Made by a program: the position numbers and the translations under genes. A stretch of DNA of 64,000 bases from Pyxidicoccus sp. MSG2 (lineage in GTDB: Bacteria > Myxococcota > Myxococcia > Myxococcales > Myxococcaceae), in contig NZ_JAPNKC010000001.1 of assembly GCF_026626705.1 (NCBI RefSeq), positions 2,852,001-2,916,000 on the forward strand, written 5' to 3'. Shown here in pieces: positions 55,432 to 64,000 of the stretch. Every line of letters begins with the position of its first letter. The stretch's first letter is position 1. Under the pieces are notes generated by a model. It was not told the DNA's origin, made no database searches, and saw nothing but the letters and a program-made list of their open reading frames with translations.

Positions 55432-56238
55432 ATGCGACACATCGCCTGCCTGTCCCTCGCCGTCCTCGCCGCCGCCTGTGGCAGCGACGCCCCCACGAAG
55501 GAGGAAGTCGAGGCCGCGCGCGTGAAGGTGGAGCGCGCGGTGGCCGCCGCCCACCACGTGCGCGGCGCGCTGGAGGTGCTGGGCGTGCTGCCCGTGTACA
55601 CCTGCGGCGAGCCCCGGCGCTCGTTCGTGAGCCAGGCGGCGGAAGGCGTGCATGCGAGGTACGCGTGCGCCACCGCCACGGTGGAGGCCCACGACGCGGT
55701 GACGGACGCCGTGGTCATGCGATTCGACGAGGGTGGCTGCGACATCCACGGCCTGCGCTTCACCGGGCAGGTGGCCTTCCTCTACCGCGGCGGCGAGGAC
55801 TTGATGGAGGTACACGCGGACCTGCGCGGCCTGTCGGTGGACGGGCACAACCTCCAGGCAGAGGTCGGCTACGGCACCTGCGGCGACGAGACGCGCCTGT
55901 TCGCGGACGTCGAGGGCGGCGTGCCCGGGCGTGAAGACCACACCTTCCACATCGACGGCCGGGTGGGCCTGCGCGGCGGCGTGCCCGTCATCGGCGGCTC
56001 GGAGATGGTGCTGGCCGGGCCCGGCACGCTGACGGGTCCGGACGGCACGGACCGCCTCACCCTCACCTCGCTGCTCTACGACGTGGGCCAGTACCTGCCG
56101 AAGGAAGGCACCGCCGTGCTGGAGACGGCGGACGGCCACCGGCTGGAGGCCCACTTCCAGGAGGTGCTGTGGCGCGTGGGCAAGGTGGAAGTCACCGTCG
56201 ACGACAAGGAGCCGGTGACGGTGCCCATCGTCCGCTAG
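55432..56238 (+). CDS. uncharacterised lipoprotein
   Basis: This 268-residue protein has a signal peptide with lipobox LAAAC, a helical segment (KEEVEAARVKVERAVAAAHH), then a beta-rich domain with repeated GGxxx-type strands (GGEDLMEVHADLRGL, TFHIDGRVGLRGG) and two Cys pairs. The fold is not recognised. It is probably anchored in the envelope. The preceding hairpin may regulate it. Confidence 0.7.
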   Translation: MRHIACLSLAVLAAACGSDAPTKEEVEAARVKVERAVAAAHHVRGALEVLGVLPVYTCGEPRRSFVSQAAEGVHARYACATATVEAHDAVTDAVVMRFDEGGCDIHGLRFTGQVAFLYRGGEDLMEVHADLRGLSVDGHNLQAEVGYGTCGDETRLFADVEGGVPGREDHTFHIDGRVGLRGGVPVIGGSEMVLAGPGTLTGPDGTDRLTLTSLLYDVGQYLPKEGTAVLETADGHRLEAHFQEVLWRVGKVEVTVDDKEPVTVPIVR

Positions 56239-56246
56239 AAGGCGCT

Positions 56247-56744
56247 TCAGTCCCGGGGCGCGCGCGTCCGTGTCGCGTGCAGCCGGAAGGACGTGGCCAG
56301 CTCGCCCCACCAGAGCCCCGTGCTGGCGATGAAGGTCGGCCCGTCCTGCCCGTGACGCACCGGATGCGTGGGAGACAGCGCGTCCCAGCCCCGGTGCTCC
56401 AGGGTGACGCGCGTGCCGCCCGAGGCCTCCTCGAAGCGGACCTCCACCTCCGTGATTTCGCCGGGCACGAAGGCCCGGGCGCGCCACTCGAAGACGAGGC
56501 GCGCGCCCGGCTCCCAGACGAGCACGCGGCCCACCTCGAACGCACGCTCGTCAGCATCGTCGAACGACTCGAACAGGCGCCCACCGGCGCGGCCCTCGAA
56601 GCGGAGCACGCCGTTGCGCGCCCCGCCGAAGCGGAAGCGGGGCCCCTTCTTCCACCAGAGGTCCGTCTCCTGCGTGAAGACCTCGAACGCGTCGAGGGGC
56701 GACACGGCGACGAAGGTGGTGACGCGAGCCCGGTCGGCGCTCAC
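56247..56744 (-). CDS. SRPBCC/AHSA1-type protein
   Basis: GTG 56744 overlaps the ArsR stop (GTGA), so the two are translationally coupled. The 165-residue START-like protein has VTTFVAVSPLDAFEVFTQ, then WKKGPRFRFGG and TFIASTGLWWGELATSF. AHSA1-like proteins in ArsR operons are commonly paired with VOC proteins, as here; the ligand is unknown. Confidence 0.85.
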   Translation of the reverse strand: MSADRARVTTFVAVSPLDAFEVFTQETDLWWKKGPRFRFGGARNGVLRFEGRAGGRLFESFDDADERAFEVGRVLVWEPGARLVFEWRARAFVPGEITEVEVRFEEASGGTRVTLEHRGWDALSPTHPVRHGQDGPTFIASTGLWWGELATSFRLHATRTRAPRD

Positions 56745-57094
56745 GAGCGCTTCCCCTTCCGCGTCTTCTCCGCGTGCGCCTTGAAGGCACCGAGCTGGTC
56801 CTCCCAGTAGGCCTCCACCTCGTCCAGCCACTCGCGCAGCGCGGCGAAGGGCTCCGGGCGCAGGCGGTAGACGCGCACGCGCGCGTCCTCCTCGAGACCG
56901 TCCTCCTCCACCAGGCCCGACTTGCGCAGCACGCGCAGGTGCCGGCTCATCGCCGGTGGGCTCATGTCGAAGGCCGCGGCCAGCTCACCCGCGCGGTGCG
57001 GCTGCTTGCGGAGCAGGTCCACCACGCCACGGCGCGTGGGGTCCGCCAGCGCCGCCAGGGTGCGGTCCACGTTCGTCGGAGGAGAAGTCACCAT
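56741..57094 (-). CDS. ArsR-family regulator
   Basis: This 117-residue winged-helix protein has LAALADPTRRGVVDLLRK and AAFDMSPPAMSRHLRVLRKSG (recognition helix). No metal-binding Cys pair is present, so it may sense something other than arsenite. It is the middle gene of the VOC-ArsR-SRPBCC operon, starting 14 bases after the VOC stop. Confidence 0.9.
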   Translation of the reverse strand: MVTSPPTNVDRTLAALADPTRRGVVDLLRKQPHRAGELAAAFDMSPPAMSRHLRVLRKSGLVEEDGLEEDARVRVYRLRPEPFAALREWLDEVEAYWEDQLGAFKAHAEKTRKGKRS

Positions 57095-57107
57095 GGGAGC
57101 GCGGAGA

Positions 57108-57539
57108 CTACTTCGCCGGGCTGGAGAGCCGCTGCGTGAACCACCAGTGGTGCCCCTCCAGGTCCTCGGCGCCGTAGCCCCTGTCCGTGCCCCAGTCGTC
57201 GCCGTAGTTCTTCGTCTCCGGCTCCTGGGAGATGACGGCCCCGGCCGCGCGGGCCCGGGCGCAGTGCGCGTCCACGTCGTCCACGTAGACCATGAGGTAC
57301 TGCGTGTTCGCCCCACTCATCGCACTCGGGCTCTTGTGTGACGGCTTGCAGGCGGAAATCACCGTGATGAGCCCGTCCCCGAACACCAGCTCCGAGTGGA
57401 CGACCTCTCCAGCAGCACCCTCCACCTTCAGGCGCGTCTCGAAGCCGAACGCACGGCCCAGCCAGTCGATGGCCGCGTGAGCGTCGGCGTAGAAAACGCC
57501 GGGCGTGATGCGAGGCCAGCCTTCGGGGGTCTTCCGCAT
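57108..57539 (-). CDS. VOC (glyoxalase/PhnB-like) protein
   Basis: This 143-residue protein has the VOC pattern with GVFYADAHAAIDWLGRAFGFE, LMVYVDDVDAHCARARAAGA and a final DLEGHHWWFTQRL. It leads an operon with ArsR and SRPBCC genes. VOC enzymes bind a metal and act on small molecules; the target is undefined. AT-rich DNA upstream holds a candidate operator. Confidence 0.87.
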   Translation of the reverse strand: MRKTPEGWPRITPGVFYADAHAAIDWLGRAFGFETRLKVEGAAGEVVHSELVFGDGLITVISACKPSHKSPSAMSGANTQYLMVYVDDVDAHCARARAAGAVISQEPETKNYGDDWGTDRGYGAEDLEGHHWWFTQRLSSPAK

Positions 57540-57589
57540 GGCACGACTCCAGTTCGGGAAAGCACGTTGATGAACCTTCGAGGCAATAT

Positions 57590-57607
57590 TTAACTTCTAC
57601 GTTAACT
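57590..57607. promoter_or_regulatory. TTAACT direct repeats upstream of the ArsR operon
   Basis: TTAACT at 57590-57595 and 57602-57607 lie 12 bases apart in the most AT-rich patch of the region, between the VOC gene and the aminotransferase. They may bind the ArsR protein. Confidence 0.35.
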
Positions 57608-57688
57608 AGTGTCAACCCGACGTTCTCCCGGCCGCTCGGGCACCAGGGGCAGCGCGCGGGCGCTCGACTTCCGCTAGGGTGTGCCGCC

Positions 57689-58981
<1,293 letters not shown>

Positions 58982-58991
58982 GGTGGGAGGA

Positions 58992-59020
58992 GCCCGGCCC
59001 CTCGAGAGAGGAAGCCGGGC
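58992..59020. terminator. terminator hairpin between convergent genes
   Basis: GCCCGGC (58992-58998) pairs with GCCGGGC (59014-59020) around a 15-base loop, between two genes ending at 58981 and 59038. Confidence 0.55.
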
Positions 59021-59037
59021 GTCCCCGCTCACGCCGG

Positions 59038-60201
59038 CTACTCCGACTCGGGGGCCGGCGCGACGCCTTCGGGGGCCAGCCCCGGCGCGCAGCCCGGCTT
59101 CGTGTCGAGCCTTCCGTACAGGCCGTGCGCCTCGTCATCCGTGCCCGCCGTGAAGAACAGCGTGTCGGTGGGCTGGTCGCGCAGGCCGTTGCCGAAGCTC
59201 AGCCCCCACAGGCCTTCGACCTCGAAGGTGTCCCCATTCGACAGCCTCAGCGCACCTTCCCAGTCCCCGTCGATAGGGTCATAGGCGTTGATGCGCCCAT
59301 CGCCGAAGTTGCCCACCAGCAGGTGGTTGCTGAACTTCCCGAAGCTGGCGGGCGCCAGCGCCAGGCCCCATGGCGCGTTCAGCTTTCCCTTCGAGATGAG
59401 CCGCCGGAGAAAGTGGCCATCGGCGTCGAAGACGCTGACGTAGCCCAGTCCCCTCCCTTGGACGTCATCCTCCCGGTCCGCATCCTGCTTCGCAAACGTC
59501 ACGTAGAGGCTGCCGTTGATGTTCTGGATGCCGAAGGGGGCGAAGCCTCGCGGCAGGAACGGGTCCGTGAAGGAGCCGCTGGGACGCACGCGCGCGAAGC
59601 TGCTGTTGAAGACGTCGATCTTCCCGTTGTGGAAGTCCGTCGCATACAGGAAGAGCCCCGTGCCGGTACCCGCCAGGGCGAGGCCCTTGTAGATGGCGCC
59701 GGACCCGACGGTGCCCGGTATGAGCAGCGCATGGGTCGGGTCGACGGCGGGCGACCAGGCCGCCAGGGTCCCCTGCTCGGTCGCGAAGATGAAGCGAGCG
59801 GGACCGGAGGAGGTGCCCCTCGTGACGACGAAGAAGTCCGAGCCGTTGAAGACGATGCCCGTCGGACTTCCATTCCCCGTGTCACCCGGCGGCGAGGGGA
59901 TGCTGACGACGAGCGGCTGGATGACACCGTTCCCGTCGTAGAGCGTCGAGACGCCCGTCGCGTTGTCGGAGATCCACACGGCGCCGAACGGGTTGAAGGC
60001 AATCCCCCAGGGATTGACCAGGTTCGGGTCGACGGTCACCCCAGGCAACGCCTCGTCCGAGACGAGGTTGCGTTGCCGGTAGGCATTCATGTCACGGCAG
60101 CGCCAGGAGCTCTCCGCAGCACTGACAGCGGGCATCGTGAGCACGGCGGCCGCAAGGGCGAGCACACCGTCCCTCAGCGGATGAAGTGATGCGGTCCTCA
60201 T
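59038..60201 (-). CDS. TIGR03118-type exported beta-propeller protein
   Basis: Start 60201 gives 387 residues with a signal peptide (LALAAAVLTMPAVSAAES). Repeats such as NPWGIAFNPFGAVWISDN, GLALAGTGTGLFLYATDF and NAPWGLALAPASFG match the NHL-like propeller of TIGR03118 proteins. It is probably a periplasmic or secreted protein with no known activity. It is transcribed alone. Confidence 0.85.
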   Translation of the reverse strand: MRTASLHPLRDGVLALAAAVLTMPAVSAAESSWRCRDMNAYRQRNLVSDEALPGVTVDPNLVNPWGIAFNPFGAVWISDNATGVSTLYDGNGVIQPLVVSIPSPPGDTGNGSPTGIVFNGSDFFVVTRGTSSGPARFIFATEQGTLAAWSPAVDPTHALLIPGTVGSGAIYKGLALAGTGTGLFLYATDFHNGKIDVFNSSFARVRPSGSFTDPFLPRGFAPFGIQNINGSLYVTFAKQDADREDDVQGRGLGYVSVFDADGHFLRRLISKGKLNAPWGLALAPASFGKFSNHLLVGNFGDGRINAYDPIDGDWEGALRLSNGDTFEVEGLWGLSFGNGLRDQPTDTLFFTAGTDDEAHGLYGRLDTKPGCAPGLAPEGVAPAPESE

Positions 60202-60355
60202 GTCTTCCCCCTCCAGGAGAACGCGGAGGCCGCGTTCTCGGAGCGGGAACCTTGGTGGACACCTCCGGTGCGGCAACCTGCCCGGGCAGCCGTCGGAAGC
60301 GATGGGCCGTCACCAGAGCACCGTGAATGGCAACGGCCCAGCCCCGTGGGGAGGT

Positions 60356-60955
60356 TCAGCGCGAGGAGCGCGAGCCTCCGCGCGCGGGGATGGTCCACAG
60401 GTACAGCGTGCGGCCGCCCTCCTGCACCTCCTTGTCCGGCTTCCAGTCCCCCATGTCGAAGCCGTGGGACACGATGCGCGTCCCCGGCCTCAGCTCGGAC
60501 AGGAGCTTCGGCTTGAGGCGCTCGTTGACGGAGGGCAGCAGGTACAGCGTCACCACGGTGGCATCCCCGATGTCCGCGTCGAACAAGTCGCCCTGGCGGA
60601 ACTCCACCTTGTCTTCCACGCCCGCGCGGCGCGCGTTCTCGTTCGCCTCGGTGATGCGCTCGGGGTTGATGTCCACGCCCACCGCCCGCGTCGCCCCGTG
60701 GTTCTTCACCGCGGAGATGACGATGCGCCCGTCTCCGCTGCCCAGGTCGTAGACGACGTCCCCCGCCTTCACCCCCGCCAGCGTCAGCATGCCCTCCACC
60801 GCGGTCTCCGGCGTGGGAACGAAGGGCACCTCCGGGGCCCGCGGCATGGGTGTTTCTGACGGCTCCGGCACCTGGACGGACTGGTGGACGCCGACGTCCT
60901 GCGCGAAGGCCGTGGCCCCCACCACGAACGACAGCATGAGGATGGAGCGCTTCAT
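60356..60955 (-). CDS. exported SAM-dependent methyltransferase
   Basis: This 199-residue protein begins with a signal peptide (LMLSFVVGATAFAQ) and then a Rossmann methyltransferase with VYDLGSGDGRI, GVDINPERI and DATVVTLYLLPSVN. The SAM fold in an exported protein is unusual. Its ATG overlaps the stop of the APC permease, so the two form an operon. The acceptor is unknown. Confidence 0.85.
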   Translation of the reverse strand: MKRSILMLSFVVGATAFAQDVGVHQSVQVPEPSETPMPRAPEVPFVPTPETAVEGMLTLAGVKAGDVVYDLGSGDGRIVISAVKNHGATRAVGVDINPERITEANENARRAGVEDKVEFRQGDLFDADIGDATVVTLYLLPSVNERLKPKLLSELRPGTRIVSHGFDMGDWKPDKEVQEGGRTLYLWTIPARGGSRSSR

Positions 60956-62394
60956 GTGACCTCCTTCGGTCTCTGCAACCTGGGGTAGTGCCGCACGCGG
61001 CGCGGGCTGCCACGCGGCGTGCGGCGAGTCCTCGCCACCTCCACGGCGAGCAGCACGCCGCCGGTGCCCAGCACGGCCAGCCCCGCCAGCGCGCCGGGCC
61101 CGGTGTACGCGATGCTCGAGTAGAGGACGTACGCACACAGGCCGACGAAGACGAGCGGCGTGAGCGGGTACAGCGGCACGCGGAAGGGGCGCGGGGTGTC
61201 CGGCTCGCGCACGCGCAGCACCAGCAGTGACACGCCCGTCAGCAGGAAGAAGAGCCAGAAGACGGGCGCCGTGTACTCCACCATCGTCTGGAAGCCCTGC
61301 CGCGTCACCGCGCCCAGCCCCACCAGCGCCAGCGTAATCGCCCCCTGCACGAGCAGCGCGCGCGTGGGCGTGTTGGCCCGCGCATGCCACTTCCCCAACC
61401 CGTTGAAGAGCACGCTGTCGCGCCCGAAGGCGTAGTCGGTGCGCGCGCCGGTGAGCACCGTGGCATTGGCGGACGTGAGCACGGAGATGGCGATGAGCAC
61501 GCTGATGGCGAGCACGCCCCCGGTGCCCAGCGCCCGCGCCATCAGGTCCGCGGCCACCGCCTCCGAGCCCTCCATCCCCGCGTGCCCCAGGCCGCGCAGG
61601 TACGCCACGTTGACCAGCAGGTAGAGCGCCGTCACGAAGCCCAGGCTCGCCAGCAGCGCCCAGGCGAGGCTGCGCCGCGAGCCCCGCACCTCCGCGGACA
61701 GGTAGGCCACCTCGTTCCACCCGCCGTACGTGAGCAGCACGAAGACCATGGCCAGACCCCACGACGTCGCCGGAGGTGTCGCGGCCGTCACGGGCACCGC
61801 CGCCGCGGGGGCCGCCGGGGCGAGCAGCAGCCCCGCGATGCAGAGGGCCACCACGCCCAGCACCTCCAGGCCGGTGAGCAGGTTCTGCGTGCGCGTGCCC
61901 TGCCGCAGCCCGGCGACGTTCACCGCCGTCAACCCCACCACCACCGCGGCCGCGTACACGGCGGACGAGTACGGCCCCAGCGGGACGAGCTGCGAGGCGT
62001 AGTCCCCGAAGACGAAGGCCAGCAGCGCGATGGAGCCGGTGGGAATCACCGTCAGCCGCGCCCACGCGAAGAGGAAGGCGGGCCCGCGCCCGAGCGCGCG
62101 GTGGAGGTAGTGGTACTCCCCGCCCGCGTGCGGCCAGGTGCTGGCGAGCTCCGCGTAGCAGAGCGCCCCCACCAACGAGGCGACGCCACCCAGCAGCCAC
62201 GCCAGCAGCATGGACCCGCCACTGCCCGTCTGCGCCGCCACCAGGGACGGGGCCTTGAAGATGCCGGCCCCCAGGACGATGCCGACGGTGAGCGCCACCG
62301 TGTCGACGATGCGCAGCGAGGGCGAGGGAGCCGCCGGGCCCTCCCCGGACGCCGGTGGTCTCCGGCTGCTCGCCACTGCCTGCTGCTCCCGCAT
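60952..62394 (-). CDS. APC-superfamily amino-acid permease
   Basis: Start 62394 gives 480 residues with about 12 membrane segments. The APC start VALTVGIVLGAGIFKAPSLV and a STWPHAGGEYHYLHRALG loop are present. It should import an amino acid or polyamine by proton symport. It is upstream of, and coupled to, the exported methyltransferase. Confidence 0.9.
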   Translation of the reverse strand: MREQQAVASSRRPPASGEGPAAPSPSLRIVDTVALTVGIVLGAGIFKAPSLVAAQTGSGGSMLLAWLLGGVASLVGALCYAELASTWPHAGGEYHYLHRALGRGPAFLFAWARLTVIPTGSIALLAFVFGDYASQLVPLGPYSSAVYAAAVVVGLTAVNVAGLRQGTRTQNLLTGLEVLGVVALCIAGLLLAPAAPAAAVPVTAATPPATSWGLAMVFVLLTYGGWNEVAYLSAEVRGSRRSLAWALLASLGFVTALYLLVNVAYLRGLGHAGMEGSEAVAADLMARALGTGGVLAISVLIAISVLTSANATVLTGARTDYAFGRDSVLFNGLGKWHARANTPTRALLVQGAITLALVGLGAVTRQGFQTMVEYTAPVFWLFFLLTGVSLLVLRVREPDTPRPFRVPLYPLTPLVFVGLCAYVLYSSIAYTGPGALAGLAVLGTGGVLLAVEVARTRRTPRGSPRRVRHYPRLQRPKEVT

Positions 62395-62596
62395 GGAGTC
62401 GCTCCGGACCGTCCGCCGCACGCAACAAGCTGCGCCCGGGGTCCAGGCCCGGCGAGACATGCGACTTCCGGCCCCCTGGCCCGCGCCCATGCGCCGTGGG
62501 GCTCCGCCGCGCCCTCGTGGAGGGGGCACCACGGGCGGACGGGCGGGCGCCGACTCCTGCACCCGTCTCCGCGCGAAGCCCTATGCTGCGCCGGCC

Positions 62597-63847
62597 ATGA
62601 GACTTCCGTCATCCCGGCTGATGCTGCTGAGCATGCTCTACCTGGTGCAGGGCATGCCCTTTGGCTTCCAGTCGACCGCGCTGCCCGTGTACCTGCGCAC
62701 GCAGGGCGTGGCGCTGACGACCATCGGCTTCGCCAGCGCGCTGTCGCTGCCGTGGGCACTCAAGGCGCTGTGGGCCCCCCTGGTGGACCGGTATGGCTCG
62801 GCGCGCCTGGGGCGGCGCCGCTCCTGGATTCTCCCCATGCAGCTGGGGCTGGCGGCGAGCTGTGCCCTGGCGGCCTTCGCCGCCTCGCGCGAGGCCATGC
62901 CGCTGCTGTTCGGGCTCGTCCTGCTGATGAACCTCTTCGCCGCCACGCAGGACATCGCGGTGGACGGCTTCGCGGTGGACACGCTGCGGCCGGACGAGCT
63001 GGGGCTGGGCAACACCGCGCAGGTGGTGGGCTACAAGTTCGGGATGATGTTCGCCGGGGGCGGCGTCATCGCCTGGACGGGCGACCGCATCGGCTGGCCG
63101 GGCCTGCTGCTCGCCATGGCGGCGCTGTGCCTGGCCGCCTTCGTCGTGATGCTCTTCGCGCGCGAGCCCGCGCCGCGCGAGGGCGCCGCCGCCACGCGGG
63201 TGAACTGGGACGAGGTCTTCGGACGGCTCAAGCAGGCGCTGCTGCTGCCCGGCACCGGCTGGCTGCTGCTCTTCGTCGGCACGTACAAGCTGGGCGAGAG
63301 CATGTCGGACGTGCTCTACAAGCCCTTCCTCGTGGACGCCGGCATCCCCGCCTCGCGCATCCTCCTGTGGGTGAGCACGTGGGGCACCGTGGCCTCCATC
63401 CTCGGCTCCGTGGCGGGAGGGCTTCTGGCCTCACGCATGCCGCTGCTCGGCGCGGTGGCCCTCACCGCCACGCTGCGCGTGGGGCCGCTGGTGGGCCGGT
63501 GGCTGCTCGCGACGGCCGGCGTCAGCGATGCCAGCGTCATCGGCGTCACCCTGGCGGAGGAGTTCTTCGGCGGCGCCCTCACCACGGTGATGTTCGCCTT
63601 CATGATGTCGCGCGTGGACCGCCGCATCGGCGCCACGCACTACACGCTGCTGGCGAGCCTGGAGGTGTGGGGCAAGGCTCCCGCCGGCCCGCTCGCGACG
63701 TGGCTCGCGGACCCGAAGCTCGGCCTGGGCCTGGGCTATCCGCGCGTCTTCATGCTCGGCATCGTCCTCTCCGTGGCCTTCCTCGCCCTGCTGCTGCCGA
63801 TGCGACGCCAGCGGCGCGTGGGGTTCCCGGCCAGCGCCCCCACCTGA
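62597..63847 (+). CDS. AmpG-like MFS permease
   Basis: ATG 62597 gives 416 residues with 12 membrane segments. It has the AmpG/acetyl-CoA-transporter signature YLVQGMPFGFQSTALPVYL and WALKALWAPLVDRYG, with MNLFAATQDIAVDGFAVDTL in helix 4. AmpG imports muropeptides for cell-wall recycling. It is divergent from the APC permease. No gene is seen in 63848-64000. Confidence 0.87.
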   Translation: MRLPSSRLMLLSMLYLVQGMPFGFQSTALPVYLRTQGVALTTIGFASALSLPWALKALWAPLVDRYGSARLGRRRSWILPMQLGLAASCALAAFAASREAMPLLFGLVLLMNLFAATQDIAVDGFAVDTLRPDELGLGNTAQVVGYKFGMMFAGGGVIAWTGDRIGWPGLLLAMAALCLAAFVVMLFAREPAPREGAAATRVNWDEVFGRLKQALLLPGTGWLLLFVGTYKLGESMSDVLYKPFLVDAGIPASRILLWVSTWGTVASILGSVAGGLLASRMPLLGAVALTATLRVGPLVGRWLLATAGVSDASVIGVTLAEEFFGGALTTVMFAFMMSRVDRRIGATHYTLLASLEVWGKAPAGPLATWLADPKLGLGLGYPRVFMLGIVLSVAFLALLLPMRRQRRVGFPASAPT

Positions 63848-64000
63848 ACCACGGTGGCAGCAGCTTCACGGTTACAGCAACTCTTGAAACATACGTGATG
63901 CAGGAATGTCGCATGAGGCATGTCAGGCGTGCGTGTTAGCTGCGGGGGCGCTGCACACTCCAACCCGTGGGCCCCCCGGCCCACGCGAGGCCCACCGCAT

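Noticed and set aside
61384-63939. An 851-codon plus-strand frame across the APC permease and the AmpG-like gene
   Set aside because: It is out of frame with both, and each real gene has clear membrane segments and family motifs.

Overview
The window is a very GC-rich stretch packed with genes from a myxobacterium (Myxococcota, order Myxococcales, probably Myxococcus, Corallococcus or a close relative). The evidence is the composition, frequent GTG starts, many lipoproteins, a Ser/Thr protein kinase, a sigma-54 activator, and an AHH-nuclease/Imm11 toxin-immunity pair of the kind that is abundant in this order. No rRNA, tRNA or CRISPR array was seen. These are readings by eye; no database search was run.

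Positions 1-15125 look like a defence island. At the left edge is a truncated C5-cytosine DNA methyltransferase. Its last codons overlap an Eco29kI-type GIY-YIG restriction endonuclease, and a second, diverged Eco29kI-type gene follows directly. After a dead IS630-type transposase remnant comes a tightly coupled three-gene operon (3005-6557): a MutL/Hsp90-type GHKL ATPase and two proteins of unknown function. Two housekeeping-like genes (an FAD monooxygenase and a SRPBCC protein) separate this from a second coupled trio (about 9362-15125). That trio has a protein with a C-terminal DUF559-like PD-(D/E)XK nuclease domain, a probable winged-helix protein, and a 1140-residue protein with two separate P-loop ATPase domains, the second HerA/VirD4-like. 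The two trios are the best candidates for undescribed anti-phage or DNA-processing systems.

Positions 15273-32827 hold ordinary chromosomal genes. They include an aminodeoxychorismate-lyase-like enzyme, a small hydrolase, an rRNA pseudouridine synthase, a yqjD-yqjE-yqjK-like membrane-stress operon, a ThrE exporter, DoxX, an AI-2E-family transporter, a secreted endonuclease-like lipoprotein with a lamin-tail domain, a DedA protein, a metallo-beta-lactamase/ODP protein followed by a protein kinase, and an MFS exporter.

Positions 32828-50243 cover a LysR regulator divergent from that exporter, with two identical palindromic operators; TfoX with a histone-like tail; an acyl-CoA synthetase; a cysteine synthesis pair (serine acetyltransferase, cysteine synthase); a tri-heme cytochrome c; 5-oxoprolinase as a PxpA-PxpB fusion plus PxpC; an Uma2 nuclease; a polar amino-acid ABC transporter whose binding protein and permease are fused; a frameshifted hypothetical gene; and a cation/proton antiporter.

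Positions 50339-64000 hold an AHH toxin gene with an in-frame stop beside its intact Imm11 immunity gene; an oxidative-stress cluster (sigma-54 activator divergent from ahpC-ahpD, then dps) with a visible -24/-12 promoter; an ArsR/SRPBCC/VOC operon; an aminotransferase; a TIGR03118-type propeller; an APC permease coupled to an exported SAM methyltransferase; and an AmpG-like MFS permease.
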